A stretch of 64,000 nt of DNA from Lysobacter sp. MMG2 (GTDB lineage: Bacteria; Pseudomonadota; Gammaproteobacteria; Xanthomonadales; Xanthomonadaceae). This document shows, piece by piece, positions 1-8,592 of the stretch. How positions within the stretch are numbered: the first letter of the stretch is position 1; each line of letters begins with the position of its first letter. The notes under the pieces are model-generated. The model ran no database searches and was not told where the DNA came from. It saw nothing but the letters and a program-made list of their open reading frames with translations. Location of the stretch: positions 558,001 through 622,000 of the forward strand of contig NZ_JAERQY020000002.1 in assembly GCF_016735495.2 (NCBI RefSeq), in the 5' to 3' direction. The translations under genes were made by a program, and so were the position numbers.

Positions 1-1216
1 ATTGCAGGCGCAGGGCGTGATGGCCATCGTCATCGCCTCCGGCAGCGTGCTCTCACACAGCGCGATCCTCGCGCGCAGCCTGCACCTGCCGCTGGTGGTC
101 GGCGCGGCGCAGGCGATGCAGAAGATCAACGACGGCGATGTGCTCGCGGTCGACGGCACCAGCGGCCGCGTGATCCTGGAACCCGATGCCGCCGACCTGC
201 GCGCGCATCGCGCCCGCGTGCGCGAACTGGCGCGCGAGCGCAAACAGCTGCACCGCCTTCGCCGCGAGCCCACGCGCACGCTCGACGGCGCCGACATCAA
301 GCTCTACGCCAACGCCGAATCGCGCGAGGACGTGGCCGAAGCCCACGCGCTCGGCGCGGCCGGCGTGGGCCTGTACCGCACCGAGTTCCTGTTCCTGCAA
401 CGCAACGAGCTGCCGGACGAGGAAGAGCAGTTCCGCGTCTACCGCGACGTCGTGCTCGGCATGACCGGTCGCACGGTGACAATCCGCACGCTGGACCTGG
501 GGGCCGACAAGGCCGACCGCACCGGCCTTGCGCTGCGCGACGAGCCCAACCCGGCGCTGGGGCTGCGCGGCGTGCGCCTGTCGCTGGCGCGCGAGGGCCT
601 GCTGGAAGCACAGCTGCGCGCACTGGTGCGGGCATCGGGTTACGGGCCGGTGCGCATCCTGCTGCCGATGATCAGCACGCGCGAGGAAGTCCGCTCGGTC
701 CGTGCCACGCTCAAGCGCGTCACGGCGCAGCTGCGCGAACAGGGGCACGAGATCGCCGACAGCGTTCCGCTGGGCGCGATGATCGAAGTGCCCGCCGCGG
801 CGGTCGCACTGCCCACCTTCATCGGCAGCGTGGATTTCCTCTCCATCGGCACGAACGACCTCGTCCAGTACCTGCTCGCCGCCGATCGCAACAACGAGGC
901 GCTCATCGATCTCTACACGCCGCTGCATCCGGCGGTGATCCGCCTGATCCGCAGCGTGATCCACCTGGGCCAGAAGCGTGGCAAGCCGGTGGCCGTGTGC
1001 GGCGAGATGGCCGGCGATCCGCACTTCGCGCCGATGCTGCTCGCGCTGGGCCTGACGGAGTTCAGCCTGCACCCCGCCACGCTGCTGGAGCTGCGGCGCA
1101 CGATCCGCCACTGCGACCTCGCGCAATTGCAGGCGCGCGCGCCGACCCTGCTGCGCGCGCGTGACCGCGCCGCGATCGAGGCGTGGATCGCGGAGAACGC
1201 GCCGACGGTGGCGTGA
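1..1216 (+). CDS. ptsI: PTS enzyme I (phosphoenolpyruvate-protein phosphotransferase), C-terminal part
   Basis: The reading frame is open to the window edge, so the gene starts upstream. The 404 visible residues begin in the phosphohistidine domain: the active-site His lies in LSHSAILAR near residue 20. They continue through the PEP-binding TIM barrel, with GLYRTEFLFLQR near residue 123, the signature SIGTNDLVQYLLAADRNN near 285 and the catalytic Cys in CGEMAGDP near 340. Full-length enzyme I is about 570 residues, so roughly 170 are missing. The protein takes phosphate from PEP and passes it to HPr in the cytoplasm. In Xanthomonadaceae a reduced PTS lies directly upstream of mgtE, and the order here fits. 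An enzyme I(Ntr) (ptsP) identity cannot be excluded without the N-terminus; a GAF domain there would decide it. Confidence 0.93.
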   Translation, partial: LQAQGVMAIVIASGSVLSHSAILARSLHLPLVVGAAQAMQKINDGDVLAVDGTSGRVILEPDAADLRAHRARVRELARERKQLHRLRREPTRTLDGADIKLYANAESREDVAEAHALGAAGVGLYRTEFLFLQRNELPDEEEQFRVYRDVVLGMTGRTVTIRTLDLGADKADRTGLALRDEPNPALGLRGVRLSLAREGLLEAQLRALVRASGYGPVRILLPMISTREEVRSVRATLKRVTAQLREQGHEIADSVPLGAMIEVPAAAVALPTFIGSVDFLSIGTNDLVQYLLAADRNNEALIDLYTPLHPAVIRLIRSVIHLGQKRGKPVAVCGEMAGDPHFAPMLLALGLTEFSLHPATLLELRRTIRHCDLAQLQARAPTLLRARDRAAIEAWIAENAPTVA

Positions 1217-1218
1217 TC

Positions 1219-1392
1219 GGGAATCGGGAATCGCAAGAGCATGTCATTCCCGCGTAGGCGGGAATCCATGGATCCGACGACATTCCGGCCTACGTCAGCG
1301 GTGAGGCACGCAAGCCTGGATCCCCGCCTTCGCGGGGATGGACAGCTAAAGGCAACCCTCCGCGCCTTTGCGATTCCCAATTCCCGATTCCC
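1219..1392. repeat. Heptamer-flanked palindrome element between ptsI and mgtE
   Basis: Two GGGAATC units plus GCAA (1219-1236) face the inverted TTGCGATTCCC...GATTCCC arm (1368-1392). Between the arms are two imperfect extragenic palindromes of the GTCATTCCCGCG-type found all over this window, at about 1250-1270 and 1318-1340. The right arm has one extra heptamer-like unit. The whole looks like a non-coding, MITE-like or REP-cluster unit rather than a gene. It fills most of the 296-base gap between the two genes. Confidence 0.6.
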
Positions 1393-1512
1393 AAATCTGA
1401 AATCCCACAACCCAAAGGGGTGGGCATCCCCAACGATCAGGGCGATAATGCGCGCCATGAACGCCTGACCCTGTCGTGCCAGTCCGGCTCGACGCGCCAC
1501 CGGAAGCCCCGC

Positions 1513-2874
1513 ATGGCCGAAGCCGTCCGCCACGACAAGACCGCACGCCAGCTGCGCCTGCTTTCCGACGCGCTCGACAGCGGTCGTCTGGGGCCCGTGC
1601 GCCGGCTGGTCAACACGCTCTCGCCCGCCGAGATCGGCAACCTCCTCGAATCGCTCCCGCCGGCCAAGCGCACCATCGTCTGGGGCCTGGTCGACGCCGA
1701 GGACGACGGCGAAGTGCTGGTGCACGTCGGCGACGAAGTGCGCGAAAGCCTGCTGGCCGAGATGGACCCCGACGAAATCGTCGCGGCCGTCGAAGACCTG
1801 GACATCGACGACCTCGCCGACCTGGTCGAGGACCTGCCCGACACGGTCATCGACGAAGTCCTCAAGTCGATGGACCGCGAGAACCGCGAACGGCTCGAAC
1901 AGGTGCTGTCGTACCCGGAGGACACCGCCGGCCGCCTGATGAACCCCGACGTGGTGACGGTTCGCGCCGACACCACCATCGACGTCGTCCTGCGCTACCT
2001 GCGCCTGCGCGGCGAGCTGCCCGAGCACACCGACCACCTGTACGTCGTCAGCCGCCGCCACCAGTACCTGGGGCGCATCGCGCTGGCCGCGCTGCTCACG
2101 CACGAGCCGGGCACGCCGATCAACAAGCTGATCGACGACGAGCAACCGGCCATCGACGTGGAAGAGTCGGCGAACGAAGTCGCGCGCAAGTTCTCCGACC
2201 ACGACTGGCTCAGCGCGCCGGTCGTGGACGACAACAACATCCTGCTCGGCCGCATCACCATCGACGACGTCGTCGACATCATCCGCAGCCAGGCCGAGCA
2301 CCAGGCATTGAGCGCCGCCGGCCTGGACGAGGACGAAGACCTCTTCAGCCCGGTGTGGCGCGCGATGCGCCGCCGCCTGATCTGGCTGTCGATCAACCTG
2401 GGCACCGCGTTCCTCGCCGCCAGCGTGGTGGGCGAGTTCGCCGACACCATCGACAAGCTCGTGGCGCTGGCCGTGCTGATGCCCATCGTCGCCGGCATGG
2501 GCGGCAACGCCGGCACGCAGGTGCTGGCGCTGATGGTGCGCGGCCTGGCGCTGGGCCAGGTGGGCGCGGCCAACGTGCGCACCTTGCTTTGGAAGGAAGT
2601 CCGCGTCGCCCTGCTCAACGGGCTGGTGCTGGGCAGCCTGCTGGCGCTGATCGTGCTCATCTGGTTCCACAGCTTCGGCTTGTCGCTGGTCATCGGCGTC
2701 GCGCTTACCGCCAACCTGTTCTTCGCCGCGGTGGCGGGCGTGCTGGTGCCGGTGGCGATCAAGCGAGCCGGCTACGACCCCGCGCTGGCGTCGGGCATCT
2801 TCCTGACGACGGTGACCGACGTGATGGGTTTCTTCACCTTCCTCGGATTGGCGACGATCATCCTGCTGCGCTGA
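1513..2874 (+). CDS. mgtE: Magnesium transporter MgtE
   Basis: A 453-residue protein of the usual MgtE length. The acidic N-terminal superhelical domain covers about residues 1-130 and is rich in Asp/Glu (for example DPDEIVAAVEDLDIDDLADL). A CBS pair follows at about 135-260, then a five-helix membrane domain from about 285 with the ion-path signature GGNAGTQVLALMVRG near 335. The family is a Mg2+-gated inner-membrane channel whose N and CBS domains sense cytoplasmic Mg2+. The ATG at 1513 was chosen because the domain starts there; the upstream in-frame extension has no family character. It follows ptsI on the same strand but is separated by a repeat element, so co-transcription is uncertain. 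Confidence 0.95.
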   Translation: MAEAVRHDKTARQLRLLSDALDSGRLGPVRRLVNTLSPAEIGNLLESLPPAKRTIVWGLVDAEDDGEVLVHVGDEVRESLLAEMDPDEIVAAVEDLDIDDLADLVEDLPDTVIDEVLKSMDRENRERLEQVLSYPEDTAGRLMNPDVVTVRADTTIDVVLRYLRLRGELPEHTDHLYVVSRRHQYLGRIALAALLTHEPGTPINKLIDDEQPAIDVEESANEVARKFSDHDWLSAPVVDDNNILLGRITIDDVVDIIRSQAEHQALSAAGLDEDEDLFSPVWRAMRRRLIWLSINLGTAFLAASVVGEFADTIDKLVALAVLMPIVAGMGGNAGTQVLALMVRGLALGQVGAANVRTLLWKEVRVALLNGLVLGSLLALIVLIWFHSFGLSLVIGVALTANLFFAAVAGVLVPVAIKRAGYDPALASGIFLTTVTDVMGFFTFLGLATIILLR

Positions 2875-2962
2875 ACGCAGGCGACTCGCGCGATCTGCGA
2901 CGCATGCCATTGCAGCGCGCCGGACGAACGCCAATCATGCCGGCCGTCGCCAGGAGTCCCGC

Positions 2963-3778
2963 ATGCCTTCGTCCTTCCGCCGCCCCTTCCCTGCCCTGTT
3001 CCGCCTTGCCGTCGTGGCGCTGGCCCTGATGCTCGGCGCCTGCGCGACGACGCCGCGCGAGGAACCGCCGGGCTACTTCGTCGAACGCAGCGTGGTCGTG
3101 GACGGCGCGGCGCATCGCTACCAGGTGTTCGTGCCCTCCAGGAAGGCGGGCGGCCGTCATCCGCCGGTGGTGCTGTTCCTGCACGGTTCGGGCGAGCGCG
3201 GCACCGACAACCAGAAGCAGGTCGCGGTCGGCCTGGGCCCGCACGTGCGCACGCATGCGGCGGATTTCCCGGCGATCGCCGTCTTCCCGCAGGCGCGGGA
3301 GGGCACGTCGTGGACCGGCACGCAGGCGCGCGTCGCGCTGGCCGCGCTCGAGGCCTCGGTGGATGAGTTCAACGGCGACGACGACCGCATCGTGCTGACC
3401 GGCATGTCGCGCGGCGGCTACGGCGTGTTCGAACTGGCGATCATGGAGCCGCGGATGTTCGCCGCCCTGGTGCCCGTCTGCGGCGGCGTCACCCAGCCAC
3501 CGGCGCTGAAGGAACATCTGCAGGTCGAGAGCGTGGCGCTGGCGCCGGATCCGTTTACCGCTGCCGCGCAGAAGCTGCAGCGCATGCCGGTCTGGGCCTT
3601 CCACGGCGCGAAGGACGATGTGGTGACGCCGGACCAGTCGCGCCACATGGTCGAAGCGCTGCGCAAGGTCGGCGGCAACGTGCGTTACACCGAGTTCGCC
3701 GAGGCGGGGCACAACGCGTGGGATGCGGCGTATGCGACGCCGGAGCTGTGGGGCTGGGCGTTCGCGCAGCGGCGGTGA
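2963..3778 (+). CDS. Alpha/beta-hydrolase lipoprotein (esterase / PHB-depolymerase-like)
   Basis: A 271-residue protein with a lipoprotein signal: a hydrophobic stretch at about 10-25 ends in the lipobox LGAC. The mature part is an alpha/beta hydrolase. It shows the oxyanion segment FLHGSGERG, the nucleophile elbow GMSRGGYG (Ser near 152), a candidate acid in HGAKDDVV near 215 and the catalytic His in AGHNAWD near 250. Such proteins act as esterases or feruloyl/PHB-type depolymerases at the outer membrane or in the periplasm. The substrate cannot be told. The ATG at 2963 lies behind AGGAG. It follows mgtE after 88 bases. Confidence 0.8.
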   Translation: MPSSFRRPFPALFRLAVVALALMLGACATTPREEPPGYFVERSVVVDGAAHRYQVFVPSRKAGGRHPPVVLFLHGSGERGTDNQKQVAVGLGPHVRTHAADFPAIAVFPQAREGTSWTGTQARVALAALEASVDEFNGDDDRIVLTGMSRGGYGVFELAIMEPRMFAALVPVCGGVTQPPALKEHLQVESVALAPDPFTAAAQKLQRMPVWAFHGAKDDVVTPDQSRHMVEALRKVGGNVRYTEFAEAGHNAWDAAYATPELWGWAFAQRR

Positions 3779-3780
3779 GG

Positions 3781-3975
3781 CGCTGCGAAGTCGAGGGATG
3801 CGGGACCGTCCATCCTTCGACTTCGGCGCTTCGCGCCTACGCTCAGGACGAACGGTGAGCGGTGGCTGTCGTGCGGCACGGAGCGGGCTGGAATTCGACG
3901 AGCGCTTTCGCGCAGAACGAAATCACCGATCGTCCTGAGCGTAGCGCAGCGAAGTCGAAGGACGGACGGGCCCAC
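3781..3975. repeat. Inverted extragenic repeat (CGTCCTGAGCG...GAAGTCGAAGGAC type)
   Basis: Between the esterase gene and the end of pyrB lie two facing copies of the same unit. One reads CCTTCGACTTCGG...TACGCTCAGGACGAACGG (about 3815-3856); the inverted copy reads CGTCCTGAGCGTAGCGCAGCGAAGTCGAAGGAC (about 3932-3964). The same unit recurs at 7798-7925. No gene is seen in this 215-base gap. The element could form a long hairpin at the convergent 3' ends. Confidence 0.6.
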
Positions 3976-3993
3976 CGCCCATCCTCAACCGCC

Positions 3994-4923
3994 TCACCCC
4001 TTCAGCAAAGCCTCCAGCACCGCCATCCGCACCGCCACGCCATTGGTGACCTGACGCAGGATCAGCGACTGCGGACCATCGGCCACGTCGTCGGTGATCT
4101 CCACGCCGCGGTTGATCGGCCCCGGATGCATCACCACCGCATCGCCCGCCGCGCGCTTCAAGCGCGTGGCCGTCAGGCCGTAGTCGCGGTGATAGTCATC
4201 GAGCGAAGCGATCAGCCCTTCTTCCATGCGCTCGCGTTGCAGGCGCAGCATCATCACCGCATCCACGCCGTCCAGCGCATCGTCGAGGTCGTGCGACACG
4301 ACGCAGCCGGACAGCGTTTCATCCTGCGGCAGCAGCGACGCCGGTCCGCACACGCGGATCTCGCCCGTGCCCAGCGTGCGCAGCGCCTGAAGGTCCGAGC
4401 GCGCCACGCGCGAATGCTTCACGTCGCCGACGATGGCGACTTTCAGCTTTCCGAAATCGCGTCCCTTCGCCTGCCGCAGCGTGAGCATGTCCAGCAGCCC
4501 CTGCGTGGGATGCGCACTGCGTCCGTCGCCGGCGTTCACCAGCACGGTGCCGTCGTCGACATGCTGCGAGAGCGCGGCGACCGCGCCGTCGTCGTGATGG
4601 CGGATGACGAAGCCGCGCACGCCCATCGCTTCCAGGTTCTTCAGCGTGTCCAGCGCGGTCTCGCCCTTGCGCGTGGACGAGGTGGAGGCGTCGAAGTTCA
4701 GCACGTCCGCGCCCAGGCGCTGCGCAGCCAGCGTGAAGCTCATGCGTGTGCGCGTGGACGGTTCGAAGAACAGCGTGCACACGGCGATGCCGTCCAGCGC
4801 GCGGCGGTCGTAATGGCCTTCCGCGAAGGCCTGCGCGCGGATCAGCAGCGCGTTGAGTGCGTCGGACGGGAGGCCGTCGAGCGTGAGCAGGTGGCGCGGG
4901 AGATGCGTATGCGGTGCGTTCAT
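3994..4923 (-). CDS. pyrB: Aspartate carbamoyltransferase catalytic subunit
   Basis: A 309-residue protein of the normal catalytic-chain length. It has the carbamoyl-phosphate loop FEPSTRTRMSF near residue 52, STRKGE near 80, HPTQGLLD near 135 and the C-terminal HPGPINRG near 265. It condenses carbamoyl phosphate with aspartate, the committed step of pyrimidine synthesis, in the cytoplasm. The start at 4923 gives MNAPHTHLPRHLLTLDG, which fits family N-termini; the frame continues upstream without conservation. It lies 25 bases downstream of ruvX, so yqgE-ruvX-pyrB probably form one operon, the order known from Xanthomonas and Pseudomonas. No pyrI is seen. Confidence 0.95.
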   Translation of the reverse strand: MNAPHTHLPRHLLTLDGLPSDALNALLIRAQAFAEGHYDRRALDGIAVCTLFFEPSTRTRMSFTLAAQRLGADVLNFDASTSSTRKGETALDTLKNLEAMGVRGFVIRHHDDGAVAALSQHVDDGTVLVNAGDGRSAHPTQGLLDMLTLRQAKGRDFGKLKVAIVGDVKHSRVARSDLQALRTLGTGEIRVCGPASLLPQDETLSGCVVSHDLDDALDGVDAVMMLRLQRERMEEGLIASLDDYHRDYGLTATRLKRAAGDAVVMHPGPINRGVEITDDVADGPQSLILRQVTNGVAVRMAVLEALLKG

Positions 4924-4948
4924 GCGGTGGGCGGCGTGCGCGGGTGTT

Positions 4949-5440
4949 CTAAGACGGAGTGTTGAGGTCGGAAAGGTCGAGGGCTTCGTCCGGTGCGGCA
5001 AGCCAGCGTTCGATGATGACCGCGGCCGCGACGGCATCGAGCGCTTCCGCATCGCGCCGGCGTTTGCGGCCCTCGGCGCGATCGGAGGCGAAACGTTGCG
5101 CCGCCTCGATCGAACTCATGCGTTCGTCCACGAGCACCACCGGCAGGTTGTAGCGCTGCGCCAGTTCGCGCGCGAAGGCATGCGCACGCAGGCGGATCGG
5201 CTGGTCGCCGCCGTCCAGCGCCATCGGGTCGCCGACGATCAGGCCGTCGGGCCGCCATTCGCTGCGCAGGCGATCGATCGACGCCCAGTCCGGGCCATGG
5301 CCGTGCACGTCGATCACCGCCAGCGCGCGCGCGCCGTGGCCGAATGCACTTCCGACCGCCACGCCAATGCGACGCGCGCCGACGTCGAAACCCAGGACGG
5401 TGCCGTCGCGTCGGATGTGGGACTTGTCGCTCGGAGCCAT
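4949..5440 (-). CDS. ruvX: RuvX/YqgF family RNase H-fold nuclease
   Basis: A 163-residue cytoplasmic protein with an RNase H-like fold. It has LGFDVGARRIGVAVG near residue 16, a central GLIVGDP and VVLVDERMSS near 100, and the C-terminal DAVAAAVIIERW. The two conserved Asp residues and the Glu of the family are present. The family is a putative Holliday-junction resolvase and has been linked to 16S rRNA 5'-end maturation. Its start codon overlaps the stop of yqgE (TGATG), which implies translational coupling. Confidence 0.92.
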   Translation of the reverse strand: MAPSDKSHIRRDGTVLGFDVGARRIGVAVGSAFGHGARALAVIDVHGHGPDWASIDRLRSEWRPDGLIVGDPMALDGGDQPIRLRAHAFARELAQRYNLPVVLVDERMSSIEAAQRFASDRAEGRKRRRDAEALDAVAAAVIIERWLAAPDEALDLSDLNTPS

Positions 5441-6006
5441 CAGGCGTGACCGGCGTAGTCGGCCAGGTGCGCGAAATCCACGCCGATGCGGCCGGCGGCA
5501 GCCTGCCAGCGCGCATCCAGCGGCAGCTCGAACAGCAACTCGGCGTCGGCCGGTGCGGTGAGCCAGTCGTTCTCGGTCAGCTCGTGCTCGAGCTGCCCCG
5601 AGCCCCACCCGGCGCAGCCCAGCGCGACGATCGCGTTGTCGGGGCCTTCGCCGCGCGCCATCGCTTCCAGGATGTCGCGCGAGGTGGTGAGGAACAGGTG
5701 CTCGGTGATGGCCATCGTGGAATCCCACTGCATGCCGCCGTCGTGCAGCACGAAACCGCGCTCGGGATGCACCGGGCCGCCGGCGAGCACGGGCTGCGCG
5801 CGCATGGACTCGTCGCCACCTTCCAGGCCCATCTGGCCGAGGACTTCGCCCAGCGTGTACTCCGAGGCGCGATTGACCACGATGCCCATCGCTCCGTCCG
5901 AATCGTGCTGGCAGATCAACGCCACGCTGCGCGCGAAGTTGGAATCGGCGAGCGCCGGCAGCGCGATCAGCAGCTGGTTGGCCAGAGGTGTGGGCGTTAC
6001 GGACAT
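5440..6006 (-). CDS. yqgE: YqgE/AlgH family protein
   Basis: A 188-residue protein with the family hallmarks [21 protein letters not shown] at the N-terminus, [10 protein letters not shown] near 42, [13 protein letters not shown] near 80 and [16 protein letters not shown] near 130. The family (DUF179) is widespread and usually sits next to ruvX; AlgH has been linked to alginate regulation in Pseudomonas, but the biochemical role is unknown. ATG at 6006 is chosen because the length then equals family members; an in-frame ATG at 6015 would add three residues. It is first of the yqgE-ruvX-pyrB run and divergent from the peptidase gene at 6092. Confidence 0.92.
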   Translation of the reverse strand: MSVTPTPLANQLLIALPALADSNFARSVALICQHDSDGAMGIVVNRASEYTLGEVLGQMGLEGGDESMRAQPVLAGGPVHPERGFVLHDGGMQWDSTMAITEHLFLTTSRDILEAMARGEGPDNAIVALGCAGWGSGQLEHELTENDWLTAPADAELLFELPLDARWQAAAGRIGVDFAHLADYAGHA

Positions 6007-6091
6007 GGGTCGCATTCTATCGCGGGCCGCGTGATGCGTGCCGCATCCGGGCGGGCGTAGGATGGCGACTTTCCCCTGCCCTCGTGCCGCC

Positions 6092-7792
6092 ATGCCTTCG
6101 TTCCCATCGCGCCCGCTCGGGCTGGCCTGCCTCGCCGTCCTCGCCCTCGCCGCCTGCCAGCGCGCCACGCCGCCCGAAGCGGCCTCGCAGCCTGCCACGC
6201 CCGCCCCCGCTGCGGCCTCGTATGCCGCCGCGCACGCCGGCGATTACGCCGTCGTACCGCTCAAGGCCGATCTCTCGCGCTTCGACGAGAACACCCGGCG
6301 CATGATCGCCAAGCTGGTGGAAGCCAGCGAGCTCACCAACGATCTGTACTGGAAGCAATCCTGGGAAGGCGACCGCGCCGCGCTGCTGGCGCGCGCACCC
6401 GATGCGGCCACGCGCGAGCTGGCGGAAATCAACTTCGGCCCGTGGGATCGCCTCAACGAGGACACGCCCTTCATCGACGGCGTAGGCCCGCGTCCGCCGG
6501 GCGGCCCGTTCTATCCGGCCGATATCACCAAGGCCGAGTTCGAAGCGGCGCAACTGCCCGACAAGACCTCCAACTACACGCTGTTGCGCCGCGAGAACGG
6601 CAAGCTCGTCACCGTGCCCTACCACGTCGCCTACAAGGCGGACCTGGAGCGCATCGCCGCACTGCTGCGCGAAGCCGCCGCGCTCAGCGCCGACAAATCG
6701 TTCGCGAACTACCTGAACATGCGCGCCGAGGCGTTGCTGAGCGACGACTTCCGCCCCAGCGACATGGCCTGGATGGACATGAAGACCAATCCGGTCGACA
6801 TCGTCATCGGTCCGATCGAGACGTACGAAGATCAGTTGTTCGGCTACAAGGCCGCCTACGAAGGCCTGGTGCTGATCAAGGACGTGGAGTGGAGCCAGAA
6901 GCTCGCGCGCTTCGCCAGCTTCCTGCCCGCGCTGCAGAAGGGCCTGCCGGTGGACGCGAAGTACAAGGCCGAGATGCCCGGCTCCGACGCCGACCTCAAC
7001 GCCTACCAGGTCGTCTACTACGGCGGCAACGCCAACGTCGGCGGCAAGACCATCGCGATCAACCTGCCCAACGACGAGGAAGTGCAGCTGAAGAAGGGCA
7101 CGCGCCGCCTGCAGCTGGAGAACGTGATGAAGGCGAAGTTCGACACCATCCTGGTGCCGATCGCCAACCAGCTCATCGCCAAGGACCAGCTCAAGCACGT
7201 GACGTTCGATGCGTTCTTCGAGGACGTGATGTTCCATGAAGTCGCGCACGGCCTGGGCATCAAGAAGACGCTCGACGGCAAGGGCACGGTGGACGAGGCG
7301 CTGAAGGAGTACGCCTCCAGCTTCGAGGAAGGCAAGGCCGACATCCTCGGGCTGTACATGATCGACGCGCTCAGCCGCCAGGGTGAACTCGACGAAAGCA
7401 AGCTGATGGACGGCTACGTCACCTTCCTCGCCGGCATCCTGCGTTCGGTGCGCTTCGGTGCGAGCGACGCGCACGGCAAGGCGAACATGGTGCGCTTCAA
7501 CTTCTTCGCCGAGCATGGCGCATTCACTCGCGACGCCGACGGCCGCTACCGCGTCGACTTCGACAAGATGCGCGAGGCGATGAACGCGCTCAGCGCCAAG
7601 CTGCTCACCGTGCAGGGCGACGGCGATTACGCCGAGGCCAAGCGCATGACCGAGACGATGGGCGTGATCAAGCCGGAACTGGCGGCGGACCTTGCGCGGT
7701 TGAAGGACGCGAAGATTCCGGTGGACATCCGCTTCGAACAGGGCTTGGAGACGCTGGGGCTGCAGGAGTATCGCTCCACGCAAGCGCGCTGA
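6092..7792 (+). CDS. Zinc metallopeptidase lipoprotein, dipeptidyl-peptidase III-like
   Basis: A 566-residue protein. Residues 1-22 form a lipoprotein signal ending LAAC, followed by an Ala/Pro linker. The catalytic region near residue 385 reads FHEVAHGLG, an HEXXH zinc site. About 35 residues later comes [11 protein letters not shown], which can supply the third ligand (Glu) and a supporting Asp. Overall it resembles M49 dipeptidyl-peptidase III relatives sometimes annotated as NUDIX-associated peptidases. Classical DPP III has HEXXGH with one extra residue, which is absent here, so the subfamily is distinct. Lipid anchoring places it in the envelope. It is divergent from yqgE with 85 bases between the starts. 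Peptide substrate unknown. Confidence 0.72.
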   Translation: MPSFPSRPLGLACLAVLALAACQRATPPEAASQPATPAPAAASYAAAHAGDYAVVPLKADLSRFDENTRRMIAKLVEASELTNDLYWKQSWEGDRAALLARAPDAATRELAEINFGPWDRLNEDTPFIDGVGPRPPGGPFYPADITKAEFEAAQLPDKTSNYTLLRRENGKLVTVPYHVAYKADLERIAALLREAAALSADKSFANYLNMRAEALLSDDFRPSDMAWMDMKTNPVDIVIGPIETYEDQLFGYKAAYEGLVLIKDVEWSQKLARFASFLPALQKGLPVDAKYKAEMPGSDADLNAYQVVYYGGNANVGGKTIAINLPNDEEVQLKKGTRRLQLENVMKAKFDTILVPIANQLIAKDQLKHVTFDAFFEDVMFHEVAHGLGIKKTLDGKGTVDEALKEYASSFEEGKADILGLYMIDALSRQGELDESKLMDGYVTFLAGILRSVRFGASDAHGKANMVRFNFFAEHGAFTRDADGRYRVDFDKMREAMNALSAKLLTVQGDGDYAEAKRMTETMGVIKPELAADLARLKDAKIPVDIRFEQGLETLGLQEYRSTQAR

Positions 7793-7797
7793 CGCGA

Positions 7798-7925
7798 CCA
7801 CCGTTCGTCCTGAGCGTAGCGCCGCAGGCGCGAAGTCGAAGGACGAACGGGCCCGCGTGGTGTCCGGCCCGTTCACCCTTCGACGTCGGTGCTTGGCGCC
7901 TACGCTCGTGGCGAACGGTGCAACT
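7798..7925. repeat. Extragenic inverted repeat pair upstream of tag
   Basis: A perfect pair CCGTTCGTCC (about 7800) / GGACGAACGG (about 7841) encloses GAGCGTAGCG...CGAAGTCGAAG. A second degenerate unit in opposite orientation follows (about 7870-7920). It is the same element family as 3781-3975. It ends about 30 bases before the tag start, so it may affect its leader. Confidence 0.6.
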
Positions 7926-7954
7926 CATTTCTTCCAGAAGGCAACCCGAACGCC

Positions 7955-8524
7955 ATGTCCGGCTACTGCGACTACGCCCCCGGCCACCCGCTCCACGGCC
8001 CGTACCACGACACCGAGTACGGATTCCCGCAACGCGATGAGGCGGTGCTGTTCGAGCGCCTGATCCTGGAAATCAACCAGGCCGGCCTGAGCTGGGAAAC
8101 GATGCTGCGCAAGCGCGACGGATTCCGGAAGGCGTACCACGGCTTCGACGTCGACAAGGTGGCCCGATACGGCGACAAGGATCGCGAGCGTCTGCTCAAC
8201 GACGCCGGCATCATCCGCAACCGTCTGAAAGTCGATGCGGCGATCCACAACGCACAAGTGATCCGCGAGTTGCGCAAGTCGCACGGAAGCTTCGCGCAGT
8301 GGCTCGATGCGCACCTGCTCGACGAATCCGGCAAGCGCCGCGACAAGGCCGGCTGGATCAAGCTGTTCAAGAAGACCTTCCGCTTCACCGGCGGCGAGAT
8401 CACCAACGAATTCCTGATGAGCCTGGGCTACCTGCCCGGCGCGCACCGCGACGATTGCCCGGCGCAGAAGACGATCCTCAAGCTCAAGCCGCCGCTGGAT
8501 CCGGCCTGGCGCCGCAAACTCTGA
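7955..8524 (+). CDS. tag: DNA-3-methyladenine glycosylase I
   Basis: A 189-residue protein that matches Tag throughout. The N-terminus has CDYAPGHPLHGPYHDTEYG, then ILEINQAGLSWETMLRKRDGFRKAY near residue 38, NRLKVDAAIHNA near 90 and the C-terminal DCPAQK. The zinc-binding pattern (Cys near the N-terminus, a His and the late Cys) is visible. It removes 3-methyladenine from alkylated DNA as the first step of base excision repair. ATG at 7955 starts MSGYCDY, right for the family; an in-frame upstream extension lies in repeat DNA and is not used. Confidence 0.94.
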   Translation: MSGYCDYAPGHPLHGPYHDTEYGFPQRDEAVLFERLILEINQAGLSWETMLRKRDGFRKAYHGFDVDKVARYGDKDRERLLNDAGIIRNRLKVDAAIHNAQVIRELRKSHGSFAQWLDAHLLDESGKRRDKAGWIKLFKKTFRFTGGEITNEFLMSLGYLPGAHRDDCPAQKTILKLKPPLDPAWRRKL

Positions 8525-8592
8525 GCGAGGCCTTCACATCCCGTCCACGTCGCCGGGCGCATTTCCGCTGTTCGTTTCCACGGAGGACGGCC

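Noticed and set aside
913-2934. 673-codon frame antisense to mgtE and ptsI
   Set aside because: Spans two well-supported sense genes, and the gap between them is a repeat. No domain content.
3723-4965. Frames antisense to pyrB and in the adjacent repeat
   Set aside because: Shadow of pyrB plus repeat DNA; His/Arg/Ala-rich.
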